From Salipiger bermudensis (GTDB lineage: Bacteria; Pseudomonadota; Alphaproteobacteria; Rhodobacterales; Rhodobacteraceae), in the NCBI RefSeq assembly GCF_020171625.1, contig NZ_JAIUZY010000007.1:62001-126000 (forward strand): a DNA stretch of 64,000 nt, written 5' to 3'. The position numbers and the translations under genes were made by a program. Position 1 is the stretch's first letter. Every line of letters starts with the position of its first letter. Shown here one piece after another: positions 17,936-25,962 of this stretch. The notes beneath the pieces are model-generated. The model saw only the letters and a program-made list of their open reading frames with translations, was not told where the DNA came from and ran no database searches.

Positions 17936-20115
17936 CGGCGGGGCCTCGGAGCTGCTGCGCCACGCGACTGCAGGAACCTCTTGCCAGGAGCTTGGCTGAG
18001 CGCCTGCACGGCCTCCTCAGACACACTGATTCGCGCCGAGACCTGCCCGCCATCCTGGACCCGCTCCACGTTCACGAAGCCCGCGGCCTCATTGATGATC
18101 GGCATGTTGACCACCGGCGCCGCTCCACCGATCTGGTGGTTTGGCACGACAAAGCCAGACGAGCCCGGAACCATCACCTCCGGCCCCCGCTCACCGACCA
18201 CGTAGGCACGGCCCGCTGACACCGGCCCACCTGCGGCGCGGAAGCCACCGAAGACAGCCCGCAGGATGCCTCCGAACCCGCCGCCACCCGAAAGCCCGCT
18301 GAACAAGCTGGTGAAAATGTCCGAGACCCCGGACGAGATAAAGTCGCTCGCGATCCGCTGGAATACCCCGCGCATCGCCTCCCCGAAGTCTTGGCCCTGC
18401 GTGATCGCCCCGGACACAGCGCTGCCAATGTCGTCGAAAATGCCCGACACGCTTTGGCTGCCACTTTGCACAGCCTCGCCAGCCGCATCCGTGACCTGCT
18501 TTGCCGCACCGGCGGCGGCGTGCGCCGCCGCCTGGGCGTTGCCGGCGATGCCAATACCCAGACCAGACATGAGATCCGCGCCGATCTTCATGAACTCACG
18601 TGACGGCGATCGCGTGTCAGTCTCATCGCGGACAGCATCGATCGCACCGCGTGCGACATTCCGCCCCGCCGACGAAACCTTCGACCGGCCACCAAGAAGG
18701 CCCTCGACTAGACCGTCGATGATGTCGGACCCAGCCTGTCTCGCGGACTCCCAAACACGTCCTGGGATCGCCTTGATCCATTCGATCAGGCTGGTCACAA
18801 GCTCGTCTATCGCGCCGCCCACCGAGGCGATCTTTTCGCGAATGCCGGCGCAAATGGCCGAGATGATATCCCGCCCGGTCTGCACGGTATCTGTGAAAAC
18901 CCGCGTGACGGTTTCGACGACGCCGGGGAAAGTGTCGCGGATGTAGGAAACGAAGGTGTCGGTGATCCGCTGCGAGGCCTCCAGCGCGCCCTTAAAATCA
19001 CCCCGCATGAGCGCAGCGAAGACCTCGATATAGCTCACGGCGATGTCGAAGGCGGCTTTTCCGGTGTTGCTGAATACTTCCCAGACGCGTTTGGCCACTG
19101 AGCCGACCGTATCGAGGGCGGTCTGCAGGAACGGATATTTCTCGACCAAACTGTCCCACTTGAGCGCGACATAGGCCACTGCGCCGGCGACGGCGCCGAA
19201 CGCCAAAACAGCAAGACCGATCGGCGAGGCGAGAGCCGCGAGACCGGTGGCAACAAAGCCAAGCGCCACCGCCATCGGACCGATCGCGACGGCAGCAGCC
19301 CCGACTGATGCCACGAAGGACTTCATGCGCGGCGACAATCCCGAGAACCACTCAGCGACATTGGCGATGCCTTCTGAGATCGACCTGAGCGCTGGCGCGA
19401 GCGCAACCGCCATCTGGTTGCCGAGCCCCTTGGTGACGAGCCCCAGCGCGCTCATCGCGTCGTTGGCCTCTTCGATCTTGTCCGCATCGACATCAGAAAC
19501 GGACACGCCGAAGCGCTCGATTTCATCGGTCGCCTTGTCGATCGTGGCGGCGTCCAGGCGCAGCATCGCTAGACCGGTCTTGTCACCGAAGACCTGAGAG
19601 GCGACCGCGGCCTGCTCTGCCGCCGGCACCACCGCCGCGATGCGCTCCTGGATCAGCTTGATGCGCTCGGCCGCATCGAGCTCCGCCAGATCAGCCGCCT
19701 CGATACCGAGCCGCGCAAAGGCTTTCGCCCCAGCACCGGCCCCCTGCTCTGCAAGGCTGATCCGGCGGGTCATGCGGCGCAACGACCCCTCCAGATCACC
19801 CTGCGAAATGCCGGCCATATCGGCAGCGCGGGTCAGTGCCTGGATGCTGCTGGTGGTCGTTCCGAGCGACTGAGCAAATTTCGCCTGCGCGTCGACGGTC
19901 GAAAGCGACGAGCGAACGAGAAGACCGGTTGCGGCCACAAAAGGCGCAGTAACACGGGTGGACATCGTCTTGCCCACCTTACGCATGTGCCCCGCCGCCT
20001 TCGTCAGAGAGCGCTGTAGGCCATTCATGCTGGCCTGCGCGCGCTTGGCACCTTTTTCGAACGCCGCGCTATCGAGGCTGAGGAGGGCGCGCAGCGCGCC
20101 GATTTCAACTGCCAT
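17932..20115 (-). CDS. Phage tail tape measure protein
   Basis: 727 aa. The N-terminal third is coiled coil (AFEKGAKRAQASMNGLQRSL). A hydrophobic block at about residues 270-325 (ASVGAAAVAIGPMAVALGFV) is the usual membrane-active part. The Ala/Gly-rich C-terminus ends with YVVGERGPEVMVPGSSG, a signature of tape measure proteins. It sets tail length and is ejected with DNA. Start at 20115 overlaps the end of the chaperone frameshift product by 11 nt. Confidence 0.9.
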   Translation of the reverse strand: MAVEIGALRALLSLDSAAFEKGAKRAQASMNGLQRSLTKAAGHMRKVGKTMSTRVTAPFVAATGLLVRSSLSTVDAQAKFAQSLGTTTSSIQALTRAADMAGISQGDLEGSLRRMTRRISLAEQGAGAGAKAFARLGIEAADLAELDAAERIKLIQERIAAVVPAAEQAAVASQVFGDKTGLAMLRLDAATIDKATDEIERFGVSVSDVDADKIEEANDAMSALGLVTKGLGNQMAVALAPALRSISEGIANVAEWFSGLSPRMKSFVASVGAAAVAIGPMAVALGFVATGLAALASPIGLAVLAFGAVAGAVAYVALKWDSLVEKYPFLQTALDTVGSVAKRVWEVFSNTGKAAFDIAVSYIEVFAALMRGDFKGALEASQRITDTFVSYIRDTFPGVVETVTRVFTDTVQTGRDIISAICAGIREKIASVGGAIDELVTSLIEWIKAIPGRVWESARQAGSDIIDGLVEGLLGGRSKVSSAGRNVARGAIDAVRDETDTRSPSREFMKIGADLMSGLGIGIAGNAQAAAHAAAGAAKQVTDAAGEAVQSGSQSVSGIFDDIGSAVSGAITQGQDFGEAMRGVFQRIASDFISSGVSDIFTSLFSGLSGGGGFGGILRAVFGGFRAAGGPVSAGRAYVVGERGPEVMVPGSSGFVVPNHQIGGAAPVVNMPIINEAAGFVNVERVQDGGQVSARISVSEEAVQALSQAPGKRFLQSRGAAAPRPRR

Positions 20116-20730
20116 TTGCCGCCTTTCCGCTCACCGCACGCATCCAGGCACGCGCCTCAACGAGATCCGCCTCGCGGTTCTCGCCCTCTTGGCGCTCAAA
20201 GCCCGGCCTATCCGGCATGTCGTTTGGTTGGTGCACCGCGAAGCGGTGGTATTGCGCAGCCTGCCAGGCAAGGCGCGCATCACGGAGGGACGCAGCCTCG
20301 ATGATCAGCTGCGCCTCTCGCATCGTGGTATTGGCCCACTGCTCGGGATCCCGCCCTGCCAGCGCCCACGCTCGAAGATGGGCAGCCCAGTCTACTTCGA
20401 CCGGGCTGCCCTCTTCGCGTTTTTTCCTGCGCCACCATTCTTGGATTCGGGGAAAGCCGCTTCTGCAACCTCGCCGAGAAGCTCACCGGCCCCTTCTACG
20501 CCAAGGCCGTCGACAAGTTCCGCAGCCGCGTCGAGGTCGACCCCTTTGCCGTCGTCTGCGCATTCCGCGACGATCTTGACGAGGTCGCCGATGCGGAAGC
20601 CATCTTCGAGGTCACGCATCACGTCGACGATGCCCTTCCCGTAGATGTCCTCGATCGCCATCATGGCACGCGTCGTCATTCGGAAGGTCCGCGATCCACC
20701 GCCGATTTGCTTCGTGACACCACTGATCAT
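20105..20730 (-). CDS. Tail assembly chaperone GT, -1 frameshift fusion
   Basis: Reading the upstream chaperone frame to AAC at 20421-20419 and slipping back one base gives an open continuation to 20105. The result is 208 aa: 104 residues of G, then REEGSPVEVDWAAHLRAW and on to the C-terminus. The downstream frame is coding-like well upstream of its first ATG (20323), which shows that the ATG is not its real start. This matches the G/GT arrangement just before the tape measure in siphoviruses, where GT recruits tube subunits to the tape measure. Slippery site and hairpin are annotated separately. Confidence 0.85.
20380..20425 (-). promoter_or_regulatory. Programmed -1 ribosomal frameshift signal
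   Basis: On the minus strand the heptamer A AAA AAC (20425-20419) is in the correct X XXY YYZ phase of the G frame. A 7-nt spacer (GCGAAGA) follows, then a stem-loop: GGGCAGCCCGGTC (20411-20399) pairs with GACTGGGCTGCCC (20392-20380) through 13 pairs including one G-U, around a 6-nt loop. Slippery heptamer, spacer and stimulator all have canonical form. Confidence 0.9.
20392..20730 (-). CDS. Tail assembly chaperone G (unshifted product)
   Basis: 112 aa, MISGVTKQIGGGSRTFRMTT, with an acidic helical body (GDLVKIVAECADDGKGVDLD) similar in layout to gene transfer agent gp10 and lambda G proteins. Most ribosomes should stop at TAG 20394-20392, which lies in the loop of the downstream hairpin. ATGA overlap with the tail tube gene. 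Confidence 0.8.
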   Translation of the reverse strand: MISGVTKQIGGGSRTFRMTTRAMMAIEDIYGKGIVDVMRDLEDGFRIGDLVKIVAECADDGKGVDLDAAAELVDGLGVEGAGELLGEVAEAAFPESKNGGAGKNAKRAARSK

Positions 20731-21167
20731 GCGACGGTTGCCTCGGTGAAGGTCGGCGCACCGCTGGTACGCACCACCAGGTTCATGCCGATGATGGCAC
20801 CGACCTCGTTCTGCTCCAACTGCGGGACCACGTAGCCGGTGAATTCGAAGATGTCTCCGGTTGTCTGCCCCCCTTCGAGCGGCATGGTGGTCCGGAAATA
20901 GACCAACGTGCCGGCGGCCATGTAGCCGTGCGCGGCAGCATAGCCGGCGCTCGAGTAGCCGCAGGGTATCGTGATCGAGCCCGCATCCTTCAGGCCTGCG
21001 ACATATTCACGATAACCGCCCGGGCTCTGAAAATGCGTGGCATCTTGGTACTCGACTTCGACGGTCGGCACCCCGAGGCCCTTACACTCGGGCACGTTCT
21101 CCAAGTTGTTGCCGTCGGTGCCCCATTCGGTGGTGGCACCGTAGACAATACGCTGCTTTGTCGCCAT
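20727..21167 (-). CDS. Major tail tube protein
   Basis: 146 aa, MATKQRIVYGATTEWGTDGN, preceded by AAGGAGTGATCGCC. Central Gly/Tyr-rich beta region (CGYSSAGYAAAHGYMAAGTL). Position just upstream of the tail chaperone and after the connector genes fits the tail tube subunit of lambda V/GTA type. Confidence 0.8.
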   Translation of the reverse strand: MATKQRIVYGATTEWGTDGNNLENVPECKGLGVPTVEVEYQDATHFQSPGGYREYVAGLKDAGSITIPCGYSSAGYAAAHGYMAAGTLVYFRTTMPLEGGQTTGDIFEFTGYVVPQLEQNEVGAIIGMNLVVRTSGAPTFTEATVA

Positions 21168-21215
21168 GGCGATCACTCCTTTTCAGCGTTGGATGAATGC
21201 CGGTCGCCCGGCGGT

Positions 21216-21569
21216 TTAGTCGCGGTGCCAGACCGCGAACGTCAGGGAGACACGCTGCAGAAGCTGCGTATCTTCCGTGAACCCGTCGCGGGTCGCCTCA
21301 AGGAATGCTCCTTGGATCGGCCCGCCGCGGTAACCTTCAAGCACCGCCCGGATTTCAGCCTCGGCGGCATGGGCGTCTTCGACCGTCGCGCCGTAGCAGT
21401 CGATCTGCACACGCGTCTGCATCAGCCCCTTGCCTTGCAGGTGCATGTCGCGCACGCCGCTGGTCCGGTAGATCGAGGCCCGGGGCAGCCCGACGCCATC
21501 GCCGAGAGAGCCCCATGCGATGGTGAAGCTAACTGCGCCCGAGAGCAGTGAGTAAAGGTGCTCTTCCAT
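21216..21569 (-). CDS. DUF3168-type tail completion protein
   Basis: 117 aa, MEEHLYSLLSGAVSFTIAWG. The DUF3168 pattern is visible: QGKGLMQTRVQIDCYGATVE then EIRAVLEGYRGG and a terminal LTFAVWHRD. These proteins cap or terminate the tail tube. ATG overlaps the upstream stop (TGATG). Confidence 0.75.
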   Translation of the reverse strand: MEEHLYSLLSGAVSFTIAWGSLGDGVGLPRASIYRTSGVRDMHLQGKGLMQTRVQIDCYGATVEDAHAAEAEIRAVLEGYRGGPIQGAFLEATRDGFTEDTQLLQRVSLTFAVWHRD

Positions 21570-21802
21570 CAGCAGACCGGATTCAGGCCGTGCCGGTTGA
21601 GCACGGCGAACAAGGAAGGGCCGGCCATGCACTCGAAAGCCTGCCGTTCTGCGTATACCTGGATGCCATCGTCAAGGGCCGCGACTAGTTCGATCCGGAG
21701 CGCTTCGATCTTGCCAGCGGGCCAACCCCGCACGGCCTCGGCCACATATTCGACCAAAGCGTCGAGATCTGTCATATCGATTTTCATCTCGAAGCAGGCC
21801 AT
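21569..21802 (-). CDS. Hypothetical phage protein
   Basis: 77 aa, MACFEMKIDMTDLDALVEYV, mostly helical, with Cys near both ends. Start at 21802 overlaps the upstream stop (TAATG). An in-frame ATG five codons in is an alternative. Lies among head-tail joining genes; function not recognised. Confidence 0.5.
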   Translation of the reverse strand: MACFEMKIDMTDLDALVEYVAEAVRGWPAGKIEALRIELVAALDDGIQVYAERQAFECMAGPSLFAVLNRHGLNPVC

Positions 21803-22014
21803 TAAGCGGCGACCACCGCGATATGGCCGTCGACCCGACGGTGCTGAATGGAACCCTCGACAACGAGGATATCGCCCGTCTGGTCTCGGTCTATGACAAT
21901 GGCGTATCCGGATTCATCATCAGCTTCGACAACGTCCTTGATTTCGACACCATCACACAATACGCGCACCGGCTTGCCGGCGAGACACGTGTTCTCAGGG
22001 GTGTACTTCGCCAT
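21802..22014 (-). CDS. Small beta-rich phage protein
   Basis: 70 aa, MAKYTPENTCLAGKPVRVLC, with alternating hydrophobic residues suggesting beta strands (SGYAIVIDRDQTGDILVVEG). Four nt downstream of the HK97 gp10-like gene. Structural or accessory; family unknown. Confidence 0.5.
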   Translation of the reverse strand: MAKYTPENTCLAGKPVRVLCDGVEIKDVVEADDESGYAIVIDRDQTGDILVVEGSIQHRRVDGHIAVVAA

Positions 22015-22018
22015 CCCA

Positions 22019-22498
22019 TCAACCCTTCGCCGCCCGCTTCGCGCGGCGCGCTATCGTCTTCTCGATCTCATCCCAGAGCCGAGCGCCGAGACCTTCGAGA
22101 AGACTTTGTTTGTGAATATCCCAAGCCGGCTGAAGCATTGGTTGTGGCGCCACCGACCCGGTGAACCGCCCGTTCTTCTGGAAACGCGGTCCGGTGCCGA
22201 ACTCAACCAGATGCGCATGCGGTGTCCCATTTGCGCCCCCAGGAGACCCGACGAACATATTGATCACGCTGCGACCCCGCTTTGCGTAGCTATCGCCCAG
22301 CTGCCCGGCAGCAATGCGAGAGGTGATCTGAAAGACATCATCACGCGATCCCGGCCAGAACGCGTTCGCGGTGTCGGCAATCGGCTTCAGCTCTTTCTTC
22401 ATCGCCCTGCGCGCCACCCCCTTTGCAGTCCCTGCTGGAAGTTGAGCAAGGGCCTTTTCAATCTCCCGGAATCCCGTCAATTTGAGCGACACTGACAT
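22019..22498 (-). CDS. HK97 gp10-like head-tail/tail completion protein
   Basis: 159 aa, MSVSLKLTGFREIEKALAQL. The HK97 gp10 hallmarks are present: an N-terminal GF.EIEKAL.QLP segment, AHLVEFGTGPRFQKNGRFTG near residue 100, and PMLQPAWDIHK toward the C-terminus. It terminates or joins the tail. Opposite-strand gene 22536-22838 interrupts the cluster immediately upstream. Confidence 0.8.
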   Translation of the reverse strand: MSVSLKLTGFREIEKALAQLPAGTAKGVARRAMKKELKPIADTANAFWPGSRDDVFQITSRIAAGQLGDSYAKRGRSVINMFVGSPGGANGTPHAHLVEFGTGPRFQKNGRFTGSVAPQPMLQPAWDIHKQSLLEGLGARLWDEIEKTIARRAKRAAKG

Positions 22499-22535
22499 CT
22501 GGACCACCCTCGATTAAGATTGGGATTTTTCGTTT

Positions 22536-22838
22536 ATGACCGAACCGAAGAAGCAAAGCCTCGTTGATGAAGCTCGCGCTGATAACGCCGAAAGAGATCT
22601 GCTGATAGAAACCTACAAGGAAAGCACCGGCCTAACCTGGCTTTGGTCTCTACTCTTCGGACCAATCTATTTCTGGGTGCATGGATTCGTCGGAATGGGC
22701 TTTATCGTGCTCATCGTCAGCATTGCCACCTTCGGCATTGGCATCTTGGCGGCGCCTTTCCTAGCGTATTACGCTTGGAGAAAACGCGCAGAGAAAAAGG
22801 CCTCGAACATGGTCGCAGTATCAAAGTTGCGCCGCTAG
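22536..22838 (+). CDS. Small membrane protein, inserted moron
   Basis: 100 aa on the strand opposite to all surrounding head genes. A charged N-terminus (MTEPKKQSLVDEARADNAER) is followed by hydrophobic segments at about residues 33-52 (WLWSLLFGPIYFWVHGF) and 54-80 (GFIVLIVSIATFGIGILAAP), then a basic tail. Base composition is visibly more AT-rich than its neighbours. It has its own short upstream gap with AT-rich sequence. The layout is that of a moron expressed from the lysogen, for example in superinfection exclusion; that role is inferred. Confidence 0.65.
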   Translation: MTEPKKQSLVDEARADNAERDLLIETYKESTGLTWLWSLLFGPIYFWVHGFVGMGFIVLIVSIATFGIGILAAPFLAYYAWRKRAEKKASNMVAVSKLRR

Positions 22839-23251
22839 GCGACCACCATCCCCTCAACCGTGAGATAGACCCACTCTCGGTCGGTGATGGCGTCCACCTC
22901 TTTCACATCCCACCGGTTGCCCGGCAGAGCGTCACCGCCAACACCGTCGGGCAGCCCGCGGCGCACATCGCGCATCCGGTAGGCCGTGGTGATCGCCCGC
23001 GTGGCAGCGCTGGACCGGACTTTGATCTTGAAGACATGGCGCCCCGCGAGGCGCGCGGCTTGAACAGCCTCATTGCCGCTCTGGTAGATCCACTGAGCCC
23101 GGCAAGCGTGGCGTTCCTCCCACGCGAACGTCGTGCCGCCGAGGCTGCCGGTGGTGCCGACGTTCTCGTCGAAGGCGACAGCTTCTCGCAAGTTGCCCGC
23201 CGGCCCCTTGAGGCGCGTCTCATCCCGCCGCCCGATCACACGCGCACCCAC
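22835..23251 (-). CDS. Head closure (head-tail joining) protein
   Basis: 138 aa from a GTG start inside the end of the connector gene. It has the SPP1 gp16/Phage_H_T_join pattern: VIGRRDETRLKGP, a central WIYQSGNEAVQAARL, and VFKIKVRSSAATRAI. Closes the packaged head and docks the tail. Its last codons overlap the 3' end of the opposite-strand moron by 4 nt. Confidence 0.7.
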   Translation of the reverse strand: MGARVIGRRDETRLKGPAGNLREAVAFDENVGTTGSLGGTTFAWEERHACRAQWIYQSGNEAVQAARLAGRHVFKIKVRSSAATRAITTAYRMRDVRRGLPDGVGGDALPGNRWDVKEVDAITDREWVYLTVEGMVVA

Positions 23252-23796
23252 CGGTAGGGTGAGATCAGCCGATCATAGAAGGGCGCCGAAACAGAGACCC
23301 CTTCGCGCTCAACGTACTGGTGCGCGACCATCTGCATAATCGCGACCTTGAGTGCCTGCGGCACCGCATCGGCGCCACCGAACCCGCAGACGAAATCCAC
23401 CCGGATCGCCGCGATCGAATCCGATGCGAGCGCGGGAAGGCCCCAGTTCTTCGGCAAGACCACCCGCGTACCTGCCGCAACAGGCGCGAGCTTGACCTCG
23501 GGTCCCAACTGCACCTCGCCGTCCGCATTCTCGTAGGAGATCGCGACCGAAGACACATCCGGCACCGGCAGAACGAAATCGCGCGACCAAGCATCGAGAA
23601 CAAGACGCCATGTCTGATCCACAATCGCCCTCCCGAGAATGCCCCGGAAGCCGTCGAGGTGCGACACGCTCGCTTTGATCATCGTCTCGATAAGCGCATT
23701 GTCCTCATCGTGCTCCACGATCGCGTGAGCCTTGCACTCCGCGGCTGTCACCGGCAACTCTAACGGCGCCTCGATCAGGGTTGGCCGAAATGTCAC
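23236..23796 (-). CDS. Head-tail connector protein (gp6-like)
   Basis: 186 aa from GTG. Typical gp6/YqbG start: LPVTAAECKAHAIVEHDEDN then ALIETMIKASVSHLDGFRG. It ends with AIMQMVAHQYVEREGVS, the helical part that contacts the portal ring. GTGA overlap with the upstream gene. Confidence 0.8.
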   Translation of the reverse strand: MTFRPTLIEAPLELPVTAAECKAHAIVEHDEDNALIETMIKASVSHLDGFRGILGRAIVDQTWRLVLDAWSRDFVLPVPDVSSVAISYENADGEVQLGPEVKLAPVAAGTRVVLPKNWGLPALASDSIAAIRVDFVCGFGGADAVPQALKVAIMQMVAHQYVEREGVSVSAPFYDRLISPYRWVRV

Positions 23797-23987
23797 TGGT
23801 CGGCCTTGTTGCTGGGCACCTGCCGCGCCTTGTTCTTGGCAGCGGGCTCAGCTTTCTTCTGCGGCTTCGCCTGCGCGAGAACGCCGCGCTCAACGAGGTG
23901 CGCAACATCCGCCTCGCGCGCCTCGCGCTCATCGCCTTCATCATACCATTTGTCGCCCTGATGCGGGCGCAGGACCGTGAACTTCAT
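23793..23987 (-). CDS. Small charged head-region protein
   Basis: 64 aa: MKFTVLRPHQGDKWYDEGDE, then a Lys/Ala-rich C-terminus (KPQKKAEPAAKNKARQ). Similar short proteins follow capsid genes in GTA-like clusters. Function unknown. Confidence 0.5.
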   Translation of the reverse strand: MKFTVLRPHQGDKWYDEGDEREAREADVAHLVERGVLAQAKPQKKAEPAAKNKARQVPSNKADQ

Positions 23988-24052
23988 GGCTCAATCCTCC
24001 ATCGGCTTACTGAGAGGGCGGGGAAGCCCGCCCTCCTGAGAAAACCGAAGCC

Positions 24053-25255
24053 TTATGCGACGAAGCCGAGGTCGCCGTAGATGAAGGCCTCGGGGCGGTA
24101 GACCGCCAGGGCGAGGCGCTCCTCGGCGAGCAACGTCACCATGTTGCGGGTGAAATCGTCGTTGACGTAGCCCGCCTCGACGCGCGCGTCCCAGCGATCG
24201 AAGATCTGGGCGCCGAGCTTGAAGGCGCCGGTCAGGAACTTGTCGACACCCATCGCTTGCGTCGCCACCACCGGAAGGTTCCAGAGGGTCGGCGAGAGCG
24301 TGCCCTGCGGGTTACCGATGATGTAACGCCCCTCCGAATCCTTGGTCAGCTCGATGCGCGCCCAGTCGACCGGGTTCATCACGTGACCGGTCGCCGGATA
24401 CTCGGCCAGCGCCGCCTGCAGCATGGCCAGGCGCATGGTGTCGATGGCCGTCGCGGCCGCCGGCGCGAAGGGCTCCGAGTAGGCCGTAGCGTTGGTGATG
24501 AGACCCGAAAGGTTCTGGCCGGTGCCGTCACCGTTCAGCAGCTGATTTTCTTCGGCGTAGGAGAGGCCATAGATCAGGCGCTGGTCGATCATCGAACGCA
24601 GGAAGGACACGTCATCGAGCGCCTGCCGGCTTGCCTTCATCCAGTGCGCGATCACCTTGGCGGTCGAGCTCTTCAGGTCGAGCTGGATGTCGGACGACGG
24701 CTTGGCACTGCCCTCCGCGACGGGCGCGGCGTTGTTGTTGAAGCCGGTTTCCTGCACGTATTCGATGGTGTTGCCGTCCATGCGGCCCTGCGAGAGAAGA
24801 TCGCGCACGGTCATGCGGCGCTGCGCCTGCTCCTGCACGCCCGGAAGGCGGGTCGGCGCGGCGCCGTCGCCGACCGAGCCATCGGCATCGGTGGTGAGCG
24901 TGGTGAGGTCTGCTTTGACCCGCAGATCGGCCTTGCCGCTGCTCGGACCGCTTTCGAGCCAGGCCTTGACCCGCTCGTCCTCGACGAAGCGCTGGCCCAG
25001 CGACTTGCGCTCCTCCTGGTCACCATCGCCGCGGCGCGCCATCTTCTGCTCGAGCTCGGTCATCTGGCCGGTGAGCTCGTTCATCTTCAGAAGCGCTTCG
25101 TCGGCGGTTTCCTTGATCTTGGAGGTCAGCTCTTCGCCGGACTTGGCCTTGCCAAGCGCCTCTTCCGCAATCTCCTTGACCGCGTTGATCGACTTCTCGT
25201 GCGCAGCTTTCATCTCGGCGGCAAGCTGCTCCGCCGTTTTCTTATCTCCCGACAT
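24053..25255 (-). CDS. Major capsid protein, HK97 family
   Basis: 400 aa. The first ~100 residues are a coiled-coil delta/scaffold domain (AEEALGKAKSGEELTSKIKE). The mature HK97 fold follows, with RRMTVRDLLSQGRMDGNTIE, VAHWMKASRQALDDV-like E-loop/spine region and LLNGDGTGQNLSGLI. The prohead protease gene is directly upstream and should remove the delta domain. AGGTTCCC precedes the ATG. Confidence 0.95.
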   Translation of the reverse strand: MSGDKKTAEQLAAEMKAAHEKSINAVKEIAEEALGKAKSGEELTSKIKETADEALLKMNELTGQMTELEQKMARRGDGDQEERKSLGQRFVEDERVKAWLESGPSSGKADLRVKADLTTLTTDADGSVGDGAAPTRLPGVQEQAQRRMTVRDLLSQGRMDGNTIEYVQETGFNNNAAPVAEGSAKPSSDIQLDLKSSTAKVIAHWMKASRQALDDVSFLRSMIDQRLIYGLSYAEENQLLNGDGTGQNLSGLITNATAYSEPFAPAAATAIDTMRLAMLQAALAEYPATGHVMNPVDWARIELTKDSEGRYIIGNPQGTLSPTLWNLPVVATQAMGVDKFLTGAFKLGAQIFDRWDARVEAGYVNDDFTRNMVTLLAEERLALAVYRPEAFIYGDLGFVA

Positions 25256-25284
25256 GGGAACCTCCGATTTTTAGGGGTTGGCCT

Positions 25285-25962
25285 TCAGGCCGTCATGGCG
25301 CGCAGGAATGCGAGCCCGTCATCCGCTTCAGCAGGTTCCCCCTGCCCTTTCAGGTGGACGCGCGCGGCACGCTCCGCCTGCGAGTTCGAGAGCCCCAAGG
25401 ACCCCTTGAGCAGCTGCTCGAACTCGCGCTCAGTCAGCCGGTCCCCGGCCTTGAGCTTTTCCGTGATCTCGTGAACCGCCTTCGCCGCCTTGACGCTGGC
25501 GATGGTGGCGTTCTCGTTGGCACCGATCGAGACCACCGACACCTCGAGCAGGTCGAGCTTCTCCAGCGTCCAGACATGGGTATCGGTATCGACCGAATAC
25601 TCGCGGATCCGGTAGCCGATCGACAGCCCGTCGATGTCGCCTTCCTTGAGGAGCGCATAGGCCTCCTTCGCCTGCTGCACTCCCATGTTCAGCTTTCCGA
25701 CCATCAACAGGCCATGATCGTCCTCTTCGGCCTCCAGCCACTTGCCGATCGGGCGGCTGGCGTCGTGCTGCCAGAACATCTTCGGCATCGTGCCCTTTGC
25801 CCGGTGATCAGCGAGGCTTTCCATAAACGCGCCGGCCGCCACGACATCGCCATAGCTGTCCGGCTCACCGCCGAAGGTCGAGCCGTACCCCTCGAACTCG
25901 CCGGTCTCCTTCAGCGCCTTGATCTCGAGGATCGGGTTGGCAACCTTATTGATCGGGTCCAT
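25285..25962 (-). CDS. HK97-family prohead protease
   Basis: 225 aa from ATG 25962 with GGAGACTGGCG before it, overlapping the portal 3' end by 17 nt. Family features: FEGYGSTFGGEPDSYGDVVA, the catalytic His in FWQHDASRPIGKW, and the catalytic Ser in GLSIGYRI. A C-terminal segment continues beyond the protease core and may act as scaffold. Matures the capsid protein encoded next. Confidence 0.9.
   Translation of the reverse strand: MDPINKVANPILEIKALKETGEFEGYGSTFGGEPDSYGDVVAAGAFMESLADHRAKGTMPKMFWQHDASRPIGKWLEAEEDDHGLLMVGKLNMGVQQAKEAYALLKEGDIDGLSIGYRIREYSVDTDTHVWTLEKLDLLEVSVVSIGANENATIASVKAAKAVHEITEKLKAGDRLTEREFEQLLKGSLGLSNSQAERAARVHLKGQGEPAEADDGLAFLRAMTA

Noticed and set aside
20105-20323. 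72-aa stand-alone gene before the tape measure
   Set aside because: Coding continues upstream of its ATG in the same frame up to the frameshift site; it is the C-terminal part of the GT fusion.
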